Source: Parasponia andersonii (lineage: Eukaryota > Streptophyta > Magnoliopsida > Rosales > Cannabaceae). From it: DNA of 64,000 nt. Positions within the stretch are counted from its first letter, which is position 1, and the number at the start of each line of letters is the position of its first letter. A model generated the notes under the pieces. The model was not told the DNA's origin and searched no databases. It saw only the letters and a list, made by a program, of their open reading frames with translations. The DNA lies in assembly GCA_002914805.1 (NCBI GenBank), contig JXTB01000035.1:1054055-1118054 (forward strand), in the 5' to 3' direction. The translations under genes were made by a program, and so were the position numbers. Positions 43,704-57,582 of this stretch are shown one piece after another.

Positions 43704-46700
43704 CTAAAAGGACAAGGAAAATAATTTAGTCTTTTTTTTGGACGAAAAGTTATATAACAGTAAGTATACTAAACTTAGAAACAAGACGTATCATTCTAAT
43801 GGACTCTCTTTTACTTCTAATTAAAGTTATATAACCTAGTGGCCAAAATAAAACTATATATTAATTCCATCAAACACATGGAGTACAACTATATCATTAA
43901 TGATATCTGATACCTTTATATCATCTCAAAAGTTGTATTTTAGTCATTGAAAATTGTAAGGTCGATAGAAAGAGTCCCTTCATTTAAGATACCGCAATAA
44001 AAGATTCTTAATGGTAGGAAAACTATAACGCCATCATGTCTGCATACTCAAGGCCTCATAATCTCATAAATCCCTACCAAACCAAACGATAGCATTGCGC
44101 GTCCTCTTGGCTTCAACAAGACCAATATTTGCTAAATTAAACGGAAACTTGTTACGTATGATTTAATATTAAAAAGACAACTATATAAAAAATATATAGA
44201 ATGTATGTGTATATGCAATGTTCTCCTAAACAATTACAACTATAATAGTTGTAATAATTAACTTTACTTTAGTAGGCAATTGTATTAAACTACAATTAGA
44301 AAAATAGTGCAGAAAAAAATTACATTGATAGGTCAAGTTTTAGAAGACAAAAACTAATAATAATAATAATAAAATGCATTCATATTAATGACAAATTAAA
44401 CAGTGTATCAATGCGTCAATGTTCTTCCTCTCTTTTTTTCCAAAAGATAGAACGAAAAATAAAAATTACTCAATACCTGCATCCATCTCCTTTCAGTTTC
44501 CGATGTTCTCTCGCTATGGTATATGCTTTTGGCTCTTCGAAATTATTGGCTATATAAGTCTCCTTTCAGATTATGCTTTTGGGTCTTCGATGTATTTAAG
44601 TATTTGTTATTTATACAAGTGATTTCTGAAAAGTAGAATCCTACATCATGAGAATCCTAATTACTCTCGAATTGGTCTCTTTTGTCAGTTCCAGCACGCT
44701 ACTCATTGGTTGATAGAACCTTGATTTGCTTCCCCATTTTTATTTTTATTTTTTAAATTTTTTTCGAAAGGTGCTTTCCGAAATTTTCGTTTAAGTAGAC
44801 ATTTTTTTCTTTATTTTGTTAACTTTTATATTCCTTTATTAGATATAATAATTTAGGTCTACTGTTATTTTATTTTACCCATCATAAATTTATTATCAAC
44901 TATGGTAAATTAGTACATGATTATACATATATATATATGGTAATTCAATAGGCATTTTTATTTAACGGATGATAATTGATCTAACCGTTTCATAATTTAA
45001 ATAATTAAAAAATAAAAATATATACTCATTATTTAATGACTTTTATCTCTAATTTTTATTATAAAAAGACGTACGTAATAAATTTTTATTAGACAGCACA
45101 CCCCTCTAAATACACAATGTAGCACTTCATAAATTATTTCACAAATCTTTTAGAAATCAAAATTTTATACCATCAATCTTTATTAGCGCGAATAAATAAA
45201 TTGTGAATGCTGGAAATTTTGGGTTTTTTTTTTTAAATTTTTATTTTTCATATTTGTTCTTTTTTGCTTGAACCTATTTTGGGCAATGTTGATTTTTGAA
45301 AAAGATTATTTTGTTTTGATTTGTTGTGTTTTGCGTAAATCTGTTTGTGGATAGCTTGAGGTGTCTCCTCTCTTAATATTCCAAATTAAGTCTCAATGTA
45401 TATTTTAAAAAAAAATCTCTTTAAAAGCCATTATTAATTTCCAAAACATCAACAATGTTTTAGCTTTTAATTAATAACCGCTTGTAAATCCTAAAATAAG
45501 ATCAACAAATAATTTGATTTGAATATACAATCGTTTAAAGGAGTTTCTTTTTCCCTCCTTTCTTAAATTCCATTCGTACGTACAAAAACCAAAATAAACA
45601 AAAACACAAACGGAAAAAAAAAAAAATTATAAATGTAGATCCCTTCACAAATTAAAGTAGAAATATCAATGTGGGTCGGATTTTGTGGATTAGCCTACAT
45701 TCTGAAGAAAAAGTATACTACCGACCTGGTCTAGACCAAATCAATATGAGTTTGGACTAATCCGTTATATGTAGTAGGAGTCAGGTTGTGCTTTAGCAAT
45801 TGGCTCATTGGCCTCGCCCATATTTAATCATTTTATATATAATTTTAAATATATTTTTTAGTTAAAATTTTTTAAAAAAATCTTAATTAAATATTTATAT
45901 ATATACTTTTAATGTTATTTGTTTACTTACTTTTGTTTATTTTCAATTTATTTAAATTTTAAAAGAATATAAATGAATTTTAGGCTCATATTTTAGACAA
46001 TATAAGCACATATTTGATATTTTAAAGCATAAAATGACAATAATATTAGGCCTACACTTTAGCCCAGATTCTGCTCATAGGTAGATCAAGCCTGTATAAA
46101 ATATGAGCTAAGCCTATGGGCCAAGCGTAAGCCTAGTACAAAGCCTATGTAAACTTATCAAATGTCAGTCGGCTTGGCTAAACTCACTTTACATCTTTAA
46201 ACTAAAAAAATAATTAAGAAATCTATCATTCGGCAAATGTTTTGCATGAAGTTCACATGAATCATGAGCTGAGTGCTATTTTTGAAAGCAAAATATGGAG
46301 AAGAAGAGGCAAAAGTGTTGGGTTCTAAAACTTAATACATAATAAAATATCAAGAGGGTGGTTGGAAAAGAAATTTTTAATATAATGTTTACTAATGAGT
46401 ATTTTTTTTTTTAGTTATGAAAATTTAAAGGATATAAGAAAAGAAATGTTAAAATTTTATAATTTTAATAAAGAGTCTATTTAAAGAGGGCTAGAGAGAG
46501 AGAGAAAAAAAAGTGTGTCAATATAGCTACCTTTAATTTTTAAAATTCATATACCACAAATTCACTATTTTCTTTGTTAAAATTATTCATTTTTTTAATG
46601 ATTTTGTATTTTGAAGTAAATAATTAATATAGACTGATTTCTCATTTAATTTTTTAATGGTAATTATTTTTTATTAATTTTCTTCTACACAACACAACAA

Positions 46701-48283
46701 CTCTTTCCTTTGCTAATCCATAAATTATAATTAGATTTCAACAAACAAAAGGACAAATGATTACCAAGAAAGGAAAGAAAAAAAAAAACCCATTGCTTTT
46801 TAATTCATAACGATCACAAGTAAGCTGTTAAGAGGGCTAGACTAACCCATTAACACGGTAGCACAACATGGTAAAAATATTTAAGATAATCGATAAACTA
46901 TAAAAACCAGCCAAATCGAACCAAACTACATCAATCCTCATGGTTTTTTCTTCTTCATAGCTGGTTATAGATTAGAAATGCTGAAAACCGGCTTGTTTAG
47001 TTTGATTCTTGGTTTCATGAATTGAGGTTTGATTTCAAACTCAGTCGGCCAAGAGTAGTATTTTTGTTATAATTTTTCTTTTTTTTCTTTTTTTTTTTAA
47101 TTATTTAATTTACAACATACCTAAAAATGTCAATTTAGGCTCGAATCCGAAATTGAATCAGGCAAAGTCGGAGCATCTAACCTGATATTAGGTCCATCCT
47201 GTCCTAACCTATGAAAATTCATAAGCCAGACTAAGCTTAGGTATCTAGACCAGTAGATCAATGCATTCTGGTTCACTATAGGCCATAGGCGAGGACAAGC
47301 CTGCTGTCCACTATGGGTCTAATAAGGGCGGAGAAAAAATATATGTAAATGTGTATTTTATAATGTTAAATAAAAATATAATTTAATTTTAAAATGAAAA
47401 AATAAAAATACATATATAATTAATAACATTACGTGTTAATAATCATTTTCATGTTCAAACTATTAAATTCTAAATAAAAGAAAAAAAATAATATAATAAT
47501 ATATTGGCCATAGTGGGCCATAACGAGCCAACCCACCGTAAACCCATGTCCTATCCTAGCCTGATTCTAAGCAGTAGGCCAAGCTAGGCCTGACTTGCAA
47601 TAATAGTTAGGCTGTCTATTTAACACCTCTAAACATACCTAACTCACATGTTTTTCTAATCCAAACACAGCCTTATAATTCAACATAGCCCATTTACTCA
47701 TTTTAGTTAGGGCGTATGTTTAGTTCTGACGGGTGAAATAGTAATAATAATGGTAATGAATATGAGAATGAAATAAAAATGTTTATAATTTGTTTCGCTG
47801 GGAATTTAGAATAAGAAATTGAATGAACATTTTTTTATTTGATTGACAGTCCAGTGGAATGAAATTAGCTACATTTTGACAAAAATATCCTCAAACTTAG
47901 TATGTGTATAATTTTACGGTTTAATTAAAAAAGTCATACTTTATTCTCAAAAGATATAAATAAGAATAAATTTATTAGTTTCAAATTTTAGTTAACATAT
48001 TCTGCATATGAAATTTTTACCAAGTAAATTTATAATTAAACCAGAGTTTCTTAGCACTCATTATTATTTTTTTTTTTTTTAAAAAAAAGACAAAAGAATT
48101 TCTTAGGGGAAGAAAACGGTATAATTTTCCTTAGACATTACTAGCTATTTACATCTTGATTTTCAATGAATATGTACGGCTTCACAACAATATATATATA
48201 CTACTAGGAAACAAAATAAATTAAATAAAGAGAAAGATAGGTATCAATCCGATGATCCAAGGAAATTAAATAAGGGAAGAAAG
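43704..48283. other. AT-rich intergenic DNA with repeat relics
   Basis: No gene seen in about 4.6 kb. Poorly defined inverted-repeat relics with hAT-MITE-like words occur at about 45660-46195 and 47124-47640 (right end ctgtctatttaacacctcta). Many A/T runs. Confidence 0.5.
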
Positions 48284-48670
48284 TTAATAATAAATGCAAA
48301 AGTTACGGGACCCATTTATTACATTGGGTAATAAAGGCAAAACGATCCTCTCTGGGTTAAAGGAGGAAGAAGATCCAGTTCTGGCGATTATCTCGTTGAG
48401 TCCGTGCGAAGATCTGTGCAAGGACGAGTTGACTTTGCAGTTTGACTCGGAGGTAATGGATGACAAGTCATCGAAGAAGTACTGTGCGATCTGAGCGCGT
48501 TGAACTCGCGCTCAGCTCCGATGACGGAGTCCACCGCCGTGGCGAGTAGCTAACTGGGAGCCGAGCCGTACCGAGTCAGACCGGTCGAGAGCGGCCGTGT
48601 CGCCTGTCGGCTTCTGCGACGACGAAGATGAAGTCGAGGGGTACATTTATGGCCGCCGATAGGAGCTCAG
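48284..48670 (-). pseudogene. GC-rich coding-like relic, unrecognised
   Basis: This island is far richer in G+C than its surroundings. On the minus strand a frame opens at about 48644 with a Ser-rich start (M-Y-P-S-T-S-S-S-S-S-Q-K) and stops near 48510. Coding-like sequence continues in other frames, for example D-D-L-S-S-I-T-S-E-S-N-C-K and S-L-H-R-S-S-H-G-L-N-E-I-I. The pattern suggests a decayed 5' exon with frameshifts followed upstream by a GA/CT leader tract. I do not recognise the family. A regulatory GC island is an alternative. Confidence 0.4.
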
Positions 48671-48671
48671 G

Positions 48672-48674
<3 letters not shown>

Positions 48675-48713
<39 letters not shown>
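48675..48713. repeat. GA microsatellite
   Basis: (GA)n tract just upstream (minus-strand sense) of the GC-rich coding-like relic, mirroring the leaders of the real genes in this window. Confidence 0.85.
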
Positions 48714-48716
<3 letters not shown>

Positions 48717-48927
48717 CGATGCTTATTTGCAAGCAGGGTTTGTTCGGGGTGAAATTACTAAAGAAGATGAAATATAAAACGAAGGATAACTGGAGCAGAT
48801 AAAAAGGCACAGTGGAATGGAATGGGGTATTGCACCCAACGTTGGATGGAATATTAATTCCATCATACTGGTTGAACGGGTTATGCATTGGAAAGCCTTT
48901 CCCGTTTGAATTATCCAACCAAAAACC

Positions 48928-48958
<31 letters not shown>

Positions 48959-50238
48959 GGGAATACTTTCCATTCTATTTATTTCTTTTGTGATTTGAAG
49001 TAATTTCACTTATGGACGGTTTAAATCAGAATTTGATCTTAAATTTTTGCCAAAAATACACGAAAGCACGTATTATATAGCATTTAAAAGTATACTTTTT
49101 AAAAAAATAAATTGAATAAACGGATTTGGATAAAATGAAAGAATTATTTTTCACATTTTTTTAATGTTTCTGGAGCTGAAAGTTTTTTTAAAAAAAATTT
49201 GTAATTATTCAATTTTATACTCAATTTTTAAATTATCTTTCAAATGACACAACACGCTTCTTATAATATGTATTTTTGATAAAATTTAACCTGTTGTAAT
49301 TTAGATAATCTATAAATTAAATTTAGAAAATTTGAAAACTTAATTACAATAATTGAAATTTTGAGGACAAATTGCCACGCGCGGGATACTTTATGGCCAA
49401 TTGTGCCGCTAACCCCGACGAAAAAAAACAGTACTCCGCAACTACAATGAGCTGATTAAGTTTAATGAAAACCACCTTGTCTTTAATTGTTAATATTGGA
49501 ATGGATGTCTTGTTTTTTTTTTTTTTTTTCATTTTTATAATAATCAAATGCGGCACTGTAGTTTTGTTGGAAGTTGACAAAAGCTTGAATATGTTGGTCA
49601 TACACTTTTAACTCTCTTTTTTTTTTTTTTCCCGGTGAAGAATTTTCATTTATTTTCTACGCAAGAGATTACAGCTTAGAAGTATAAGCAAAAGAGAAAC
49701 TAACACGGGCAGATAGAAAGAGGCAATAGCAAATCTCTTATCATGGTCTAAAAAATATTATTAAGCAAAAAATGCCATTTTACAACTAGGGCTAGTTGTA
49801 CGTGCTAACTATGAAATTTCTCCTCAATATCTGGCGACTATGAAGTATCCGGAACCTGCTCAACAGTATTGAATGCTCAATTCTCATCGTCAAAGTTAGC
49901 GCAATAGTTCGGAATTTGTTTAGTGAATACATAGTTACATACTGAATGAAAGAAAAACTTATGCCACACTTCGGTAATAATCACAGGCAAATGGTACTCC
50001 ATTTCAAGAATTTAAATGAATAGCCTATACGTAAACTGAGAATCACGTAAAAAGTTAAAACAATTGAAGGTTTAAAACAAATGAAGGTTTAACTTCAAGT
50101 ATGAAGTAAAGCAGATGTAACGAACAAAATGTGATCGTAAAAATCTGATACAAGACTTTAAGACATCAGAATAGAATAGGTCACGAACATGTTTTTGCAG
50201 CCTTGGTCGGACTTTGCAGCAGCTGAGGAGGAAAGCCG
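48714..50238. other. Intergenic, AT-rich
   Basis: No gene seen. Poly-T runs at 48936-48958, 49511-49529 and 49617-49630. From about 49650 on it may include the 3' UTR of the DnaJ-type gene. Confidence 0.5.
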
Positions 50239-51859
50239 CTACTTGGAAATGGGGGGGTCACCTAACCACTTGGCACGAAAACCAGTTCCCTTGCAATCAG
50301 AGCAGCACATTGATCCCTGCAAAAAATCATATGCAAGGCAGTCGTTCATATAGAACAAATGGACCACCACTAATGAAGAAAGAATGGTCAGTACGATGGG
50401 ACTCTCGAGTATTGAAGATTTGATTTACCTTCCCGGCACATATTATGCAAGTAGTATTTCTTGAAGGGACTTGGCAGAGCATATTATCACCAAGAATAAA
50501 GAAGCCTGTACCAGCACACCATTTGCATTCATTATGCCCTTTTGAGTCGCAAGATGAACATGCCACTGGCCTTGGTTGCTGTAAAACATCAGATATATGA
50601 TGAAATGAGGACACAATCAGACACCATTCTTATGAATACACATACTTTCAGAAAAATCCTTTGAGTTTAGGACCTTCAATCATTCCGTACATTGAAAAAA
50701 AAAAAAAAGAAAAAAAANCAGAATATCAGACCGAGCTTGTCCCAAAATCTACGGTGTGCTCTTCTGTAGTGCCTAAACGATATTTACCTCATTTTCTTGT
50801 CCTAAAAAGTAGGTAGAGGAAGTTTTTTCAGATTTATTTTCTACTCTACTGAGTTTAAGCAAGTTTAATGCAATTAATTACTAAGATTGAAAAAAAAGAA
50901 CACATGTCACTAAACAAGTAGAGCTTTTTAAGTGACGATAGACGATAGTGGGATGTCCAAATAATGCACACTCCACCAGAGCTACAACTAAAGTCTCCAT
51001 TGTCACCACTTACCAGCAAAGATACCAACGATATCTACAACGGAAAAAATGTTGCCATTATCCTAACTAGCACAGCCAAAAAGTGAGGCTTGATAACGGT
51101 AAAGTTATAAAGACTATTCCCAAAAAATGCATAAAACACTCTGAATCCCACAATCCTGAAAAAATGATTCATATCCAGTAACAGTTTCTGCTTCTTCATT
51201 TCCTTCATGTATCAATTATACTATGTAATCAAAATCAGGACAGAGACATAGAAACACCACTTTGGTAAGTAATTGCACATACTTGTGTCTAACCATCTAA
51301 ATTATCCCAAATTAAATCTGGATATATAATCCAGAACCAAATAATTATAGCAAAAACATAAGTTTAGTGGAAAATCTAAGTTTTAGCTCCGATAAGGACC
51401 CAAGGCAACCGTGCATATTTATTCCATTTCGAGTTCCATTTTCATCAAATTCAATTGAATACCAAACTAAACCTACCGAACAACTCTAATCAGGGAAGCC
51501 CAATTTCGATTCAGATTCCGAAATTCATACGGAACTTTTAAGGAAAAAAAAAAAAAAAATTTAACGAACTGAAATTTTCCGGAAAAAAAATCGCAATAAA
51601 GAGTGGAGAATATGAGGGAGTGCACCTGAGAAATTAACCAGGTTTGTTCCATGCGCTTGATGAAATTGGATGAGCTTTCGTACGAGTCCACCATCGAAGC
51701 GCGCACGCCACAAACCCTAGAACTCAAAGGCCTCGAATTTATACCATGAGTCACAAAAAATTCAAAACCACCATTAAAGGCTCTGGTCGAAGGCTTGAAG
51801 CCCTCTTTCTGAATCGGATTGGATACGACCATAGGCCTACATAACATACAGCTCGTCAT
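50239..51859 (-). CDS. Plastid DnaJ-type cysteine-rich zinc protein (BSD2/PSA2-like)
   Basis: Three exons: 51859-51626, 50578-50429, 50316-50239, GT-AG introns, 153 residues. The first ~55 residues are Ser/Arg-containing and acid-poor, as in a transit peptide. The rest is a Cys-rich domain with four C-x2-C units: C-S-S-C, C-K-W-C-A-G-T-G, C-I-I-C-A-G-K-G and C-S-D-C-K-G-T-G. This matches the zinc-binding domain of DnaJ without a J domain. Related plant proteins (BSD2, PSA2) assist Rubisco or photosystem I assembly; this one could be either or another member of the superfamily. The C-terminus W-L-G-D-P-P-I-S-K is complete. An in-frame ATG at 51955 would add 32 residues, but an M-T-S-C start fits a transit peptide better. 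Intron 1 is about 1 kb and holds an N near 50718. Confidence 0.87.
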
Positions 51860-54800
51860 TTTCACTTCTTCTTCTTCCACTTCCTCAAGTTCTAGAGAGA
51901 GAGAGAGAAAAACAGAGAGATATAACTTTAATTTTTTAAAACGAACAAATTCCAAAGAGGGATAAGTTGAAGTTAATATTTTTAGGACGTAAATTACATC
52001 AAGTTCTGGTCTTCTTGAGACGCAAAGCTCCGAAAAGTTCCCCCGTTTTTATATAATAAGAGGAGGAATAAAGGCAAGTTGGACCAGAAAAACAAGGAGA
52101 GATCAAACCAACTGCGTAAGCTAGCTATACAATGGTTGGGCCCACTTGTTAGAACATATCCCTCGATATTCTTGGCCTGCACGTCTGAATTGAATAAGTA
52201 TATTTAAATTAAAATTTTACGATGAGTTATAAATAATTTTGGTTTTGTTTGGCTCTCTATTTGAACAAAATGTATTTAAATAAAAATTATAAAATGAGAT
52301 ATTCCAATAGATCGTTCAAAAATATTCTATAAATCTCTAAACATAAAAATTTTATTTTAATAATTGACGTGATTAATAAATTATTTGAATTAAAAAAAAT
52401 AGAATTATTAAAATAAATACTTTTTCTAAAATATTATTTGAATTAAAAAATTAAAATTATTAAAATAAATACTTATTTTAATAATTTTTCTATTTTAATA
52501 AAATGAAATAAACGAGGCCTTTATTAGTACGTATATATTTAGTTGATTTTTTTTTTGTGGTTTTTTTGTTTTTTTTTTTTCTGGTGCGAAAATGGTTCTC
52601 AATTGAAGAATTGTAAACTAGTCTCATTTTGTTTTATTTAAATATTTATTTATTAGGACAAGAATGTATCGGAAGTATAAACGTGTAAGCTTGTTAGGCT
52701 AGACGTATAATTTAGTATAGGAACAAAAATATTTTAATTAAATCGAAATACAAAAATTGTTGATATAGATAATCATTAATCAGTAATATAGAGTTAAATA
52801 ATTTGTTTCCCTTGACAAAAAGGAAACGTAATTTGCTTATTGAACTTGAATATTTCTGTTCTGTGTGCATAGGTCGGTGATTGTCTTGCTGAGTTCAGCA
52901 TTAGACACAGTTTGGTTGAGATGGGCTCTAGCCAATAGGGAAAGTCTGACCCGTAATGTAGGGCCACCTAAAAATCAACGGTCGAAGCCAGCCCCATATC
53001 ACTTTATGAATCAAAATTTTCAACTTGCCTTTCAGAGCAACCAAAAAAGATTAATCAAATAAAATAAAATTTAAAACTTGCCTTAAGGTTTTGCTTGATA
53101 GAGAAAATTTATGGAAGAATGGAAAATTATCAAAGAAGAACCAAAATCTATTGTTTTGTGGAAATGATTGGAGAGGAAAGAAAATTTTTTACATGACACT
53201 ACGATAGAACTAAAAAACGACACGAAATAAACTAGTTTGCATAATTCATTAAATTCATGTAATACGAATAATAAACGGATAAATTTTGTGACATTTCGTT
53301 TACTTAAAAAATGATTCATGTAATATATTTAATTAAACGAGTTATTTTGATGTCGTGTCAACGCGACTCTAAAATGACACATTTATTAACATTGTAATAT
53401 TTTAAATATGATTTTGATTAGTTTTAAATATATTTACATATATAAAGTTGAATTGATTAGTGCATAATTCTGTTAAATTAGAATAATCGTATCAATTTTA
53501 AATAATCGTGTCAAATAAGTCATATTATGATACATAATATATTAACTGAGCGAGTTATAAGTGTCGACTTATACTATATGTGTATTAATTATGTTCCAAT
53601 TAAATGTTATTGTATTGTATCGTAATCAAAGCGGAGATGACAAGAATTGTTAATCCTAACTGTAACAATTGCATAGGGATGACAAGACTTACAACTCCCT
53701 CTGGACCCGTCAAATTGAGTGATTCTCTCCTTAGAGTGAAACGGATGAATAACACGATAAATAGTAAATTTCGAGATTACTTTCCAAAAGTCTTAAACAA
53801 ATATGTATTTTTTTAATGGATATAATATAGTAATTTTACAATTATTCACCCGACATTATGAGAAGAATAAACTATCCTATTCATCCCTGTTCACTCTTTT
53901 ATAATTCGTTCATCCTCCGTACTCCCTGCCTTATATTTACCATTCATGGATAGTGTTAAGTTGGTGTTGCCTCATTGGGTTCATGGAATGAAACTAGAAA
54001 ATAATGAGAATTTTAATGCAGTAAAATTTTAAAAGATGAATGATAATAAAATTTTTTGGTTGAATTCAAAATCAGTAGTAGTAGAATGAAATGTGATAAA
54101 TACTGCTTTGATAAAAATAATTTTACGTAGACATGTTTCGACATGGCAATAAAGAAAAATTGTTTCTAAAAATTTGACTTGGTAGAAAGGTTACTTATTA
54201 GGTGATGGGAGTAATGGAAATAGAACAATCTAATTATTTGATGGCATTGTAGTGTTTCCCAAATTAATTGCGACGTTTCTGCTAAAAATGTAAAACAAAT
54301 AGTATGAAGTGAGCCTTTCATGGAATTGTCATTCCATTCTAAGCCCAACATCTTCAAACCAAACATTCTCAATTCGTTGTGCATGTATAGATATTACGTG
54401 TGTTTGGGAATATTTGGGACTTTTCCCTCGCATGTCGGTTTTTAAGATATTTGTTTCTACTTGTTCGTTTTTATCAAACTTTAAAGAGTAAACAAACTTA
54501 ACAAACACAATAACATAAGTTTCTAAGGAATTATGTTACTCTCTTTTACTTTCCTATTAATCTTCCCTCACCAAATATACCCAACAAGTTTCAAAAATGC
54601 AATTTTTTTTTTTTATTAAACAATTTTGAAATATGATTTTATTGAACGAATTTTGTACACAATGGGCCTAGTCTTGGGCTCGTTTTATTCATGACATTCG
54701 AGCCCAATTATTTGTGACAGTAGAGTGGGCAAAGTTCCAGTGTATATCTTGTCTAGTGGCTGATGCAACAGCCTCCTCGATTTGGTTTCTGTCCACTTGC

Positions 54801-55042
54801 ACTTGACGATGGGAACTACATCAACATATATGACAGGACAACCTTCCCTTTCCTTTCCTTTTAAACCATTCTCAGTCTCAACTTCGGTTACATTTATTTT
54901 TCAAGAATCAAAACCAAGAACAATTTTCTTGTGTTCTGAAATTAGACACGCAATCAAACACCTACCTCTAATCTTTTTCTATTTACATTTATTCTTTTTC
55001 AAAACTGTTATTTATTTACTACTCAACTTTCATACTCATACT

Positions 55043-55085
<43 letters not shown>

Positions 55086-55428
55086 ATTAAGTTTTTACCA
55101 GACCAAATGTGTTCATCCAATAGTGGAACTCTTTTATCTATCCACATCCCGTTTCTGTTCTAGCCCATATGTGATGTTCATAACTTCTTATTGGTAATAA
55201 TAATAATAAAAAAAAAACATGAGACTTATTTAGCAATATTTGTGTTTTTTTTTTTTTTGCTTTTTAGAAATAAATGAAATAATGAAAATTTATGTAAAAT
55301 GTTGTTTGAGAAAAATCTTATCAAGATATCATCTATTTCATTTTTAAAAACCAAAAACATATATTTGATGGCAAACAAGCCTATATATAAAATTAAGATT
55401 TCGTCTTTTGGTTCGGTAATTTTTATTT
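51860..55428. other. Intergenic, AT-rich
   Basis: No gene seen in about 3.6 kb. A CT microsatellite lies at about 55045-55084. Short frames here lack coding signatures. The first part likely contains the DnaJ-type promoter. Confidence 0.5.
55045..55084. repeat. CT microsatellite
   Basis: Pure (CT)n of about 20 units. Confidence 0.9.
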
Positions 55429-55968
55429 GGGTTTATGGCACAAATGGTCCCTAAATTATAAACTGATAACAATTTGATTTTCAAAGTTTTAATTATAACA
55501 ATTGAACCCATAAGCGTTCCAATTTAAAGTAATTTAGTCATTGGACTGTTTAAATAATAATTTATGTTAAATTTCTAACCAAAAAACACACATGAGCAAT
55601 ATGATGTAGCATCTAAAATTTTATTTCAAAGAAAATAATCTAAACGAAAAAATTTAGAGGGAAGAAAAGATATATTCTTCGCATTTTAAGAGTTCCTAGA
55701 GCAACAAATTTAGAGAAAATTTTTCTATAATTATTCATTTTTATGCTTAAAATTCTCAAATTGTCTTTTAAATACATTTTTCAGATGCTGCCACGCAGTG
55801 CTCACATATATTTTTGGTTAAAAATTTAATAATATATTACAATTTGAACAGATTAGAGACTCAATTGCTATAAATTCTGAGTTTATCAGCTTAATTGTTA
55901 CAATTAAAATTTTGAGGACTAAATTGTCACAAATTAGATTCTTTAGGGACTATTTGTGTCATTAACCT
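55429..55968. mobile_element. Mutator-type MITE, 540 bp, with 9-bp duplication
   Basis: Left end gggtttatggcacaaatggt pairs with the reverse complement of the right end (actatttgtgtcattaacct); the arms match imperfectly over about 90 bp. Flanks carry TTTTTATTT on both sides (55420-55428 and 55969-55977), a 9-bp duplication though low in complexity. No coding capacity. Same end family as the element at 25791. Confidence 0.72.
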
Positions 55969-55977
55969 TTTTTATTT

Positions 55978-57542
55978 TTATTTCCTTTTTGGGTTGTGGG
56001 GCCGAAGGTAAGGGGGGTTATAATTTCCTTATCCTTTTCCCCATGAGATGGAGAATAGTATTCTGATATTAATCATAAAGAAAAAGTTTTCCAAAAAAAT
56101 TGAACCTAAAGGAAGTTGTGTGTATGATAGAACAATCCCCTCACGATTGCATCATCTTCAAAGACACATTAGATTATTAAAACACCAAATTAATATTGAT
56201 AATCCCCTCGTGACTGCCTCATATTCAAAGACATATTAAGCTATAAAAACACCAATTAATGTTAATTATGTACTCTAGTTAGCTAGAGAAAGTATGAATT
56301 GAACTTCATAATTTGAGTATGAAAAAACGTCACAACGGAAAAGGAAAAGGAAAGAAAAAAAAAAAAAAAAAGCGAAGCTAGAAAGAGATGGGTGGGGGAC
56401 TTCGTACAATAAACGCTTAATTAAATACAATAAAATATTTGTCACTATGATTTTATAATCATTCATGACAATAAAGTTTAAACGTAATCGAAACAATACT
56501 TTATCAGTGTCACTGCCGCAGCTACACAAAACATGAAGTGAAGACGATGGAATACCGTAATGCTGGAGTGGCTAATCTAGTTCATTCATGTGTGTATGTG
56601 TATGCAACAGCTTCTCTAATAATATTTGCAAATTGGTTTTGAATTTTTAAACTATTATTTTCATAAATACTGCGCAAAAGATTTAAAAATGTTAAACGGT
56701 CCTTAGTACTAAGATACAATCAGTTTGATTTCAAATTAGACACATGGCATGCAGTATGTCCGTTAATTATTTGACCGTACATATATGATCAGATTAAAAT
56801 TAACCATTTTGATTTAGAATTTAGGGGTAACAAATCATGTCCCTAGGTCGGGTTGATCTAACATGTACATAATTTTTCCAATCAGATCTTGTGACACGCT
56901 ATGTCATAAAATGTTCAATACTAACCTAACCACCTCCTTTATATGATTGACCTAACCTGACTAGCACAACATGTTTACATAATGTAATGCCTAACTCATA
57001 ATCCAATTGTGAGACTTTTCTAGTGCTTCTCTCTTCTTTTTTTTTTTGGGGGGATAAAAAAAGGTTTTATTGGTTATATATATTATGTAAAATTTATGAG
57101 GAACTGTAAGATTAGACAGTCACGTTAATTTTACGTTATACATAAAATTCATAACAAGTCAATAATTATATGAAATCCATCTAATTACTAGGGAATTAAG
57201 AAATTAATTGGACAAAACATTCATTTGATTATATTAATTAGTAGTGAAAATTGCTTGATTGAACGCATATTTGTCCATTCGCACATGTTCTTTTCTTCTT
57301 TCTTCTTTTTGCGTTTATAAAATAATTAAAATTATTCAAATTTGTAATTATTTATATGTACTTTAGCATGTTCAAATCAAATTGTTGTGTCTAGGCTCGA
57401 ATTACCACTTGTAGCAATACCCATGTATGGGAATATATATATTGACAAAGATGGCGAGAGATTTAAACTCTAATTAACCTTAATATTAAAAATAGAATGT
57501 AGTTATCAATCAAGTTAAATTTATAAATACTTCTTGTGTATA

Positions 57543-57582
<40 letters not shown>

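Noticed and set aside
52865..53062. 65-residue frame in less AT-rich DNA
   Set aside because: No family resemblance, no leader or splice signals; likely chance.
54782..55090. 102-residue frame ending in a Ser/Leu run
   Set aside because: The tail is the CT microsatellite; the rest has no domain and no splice support.
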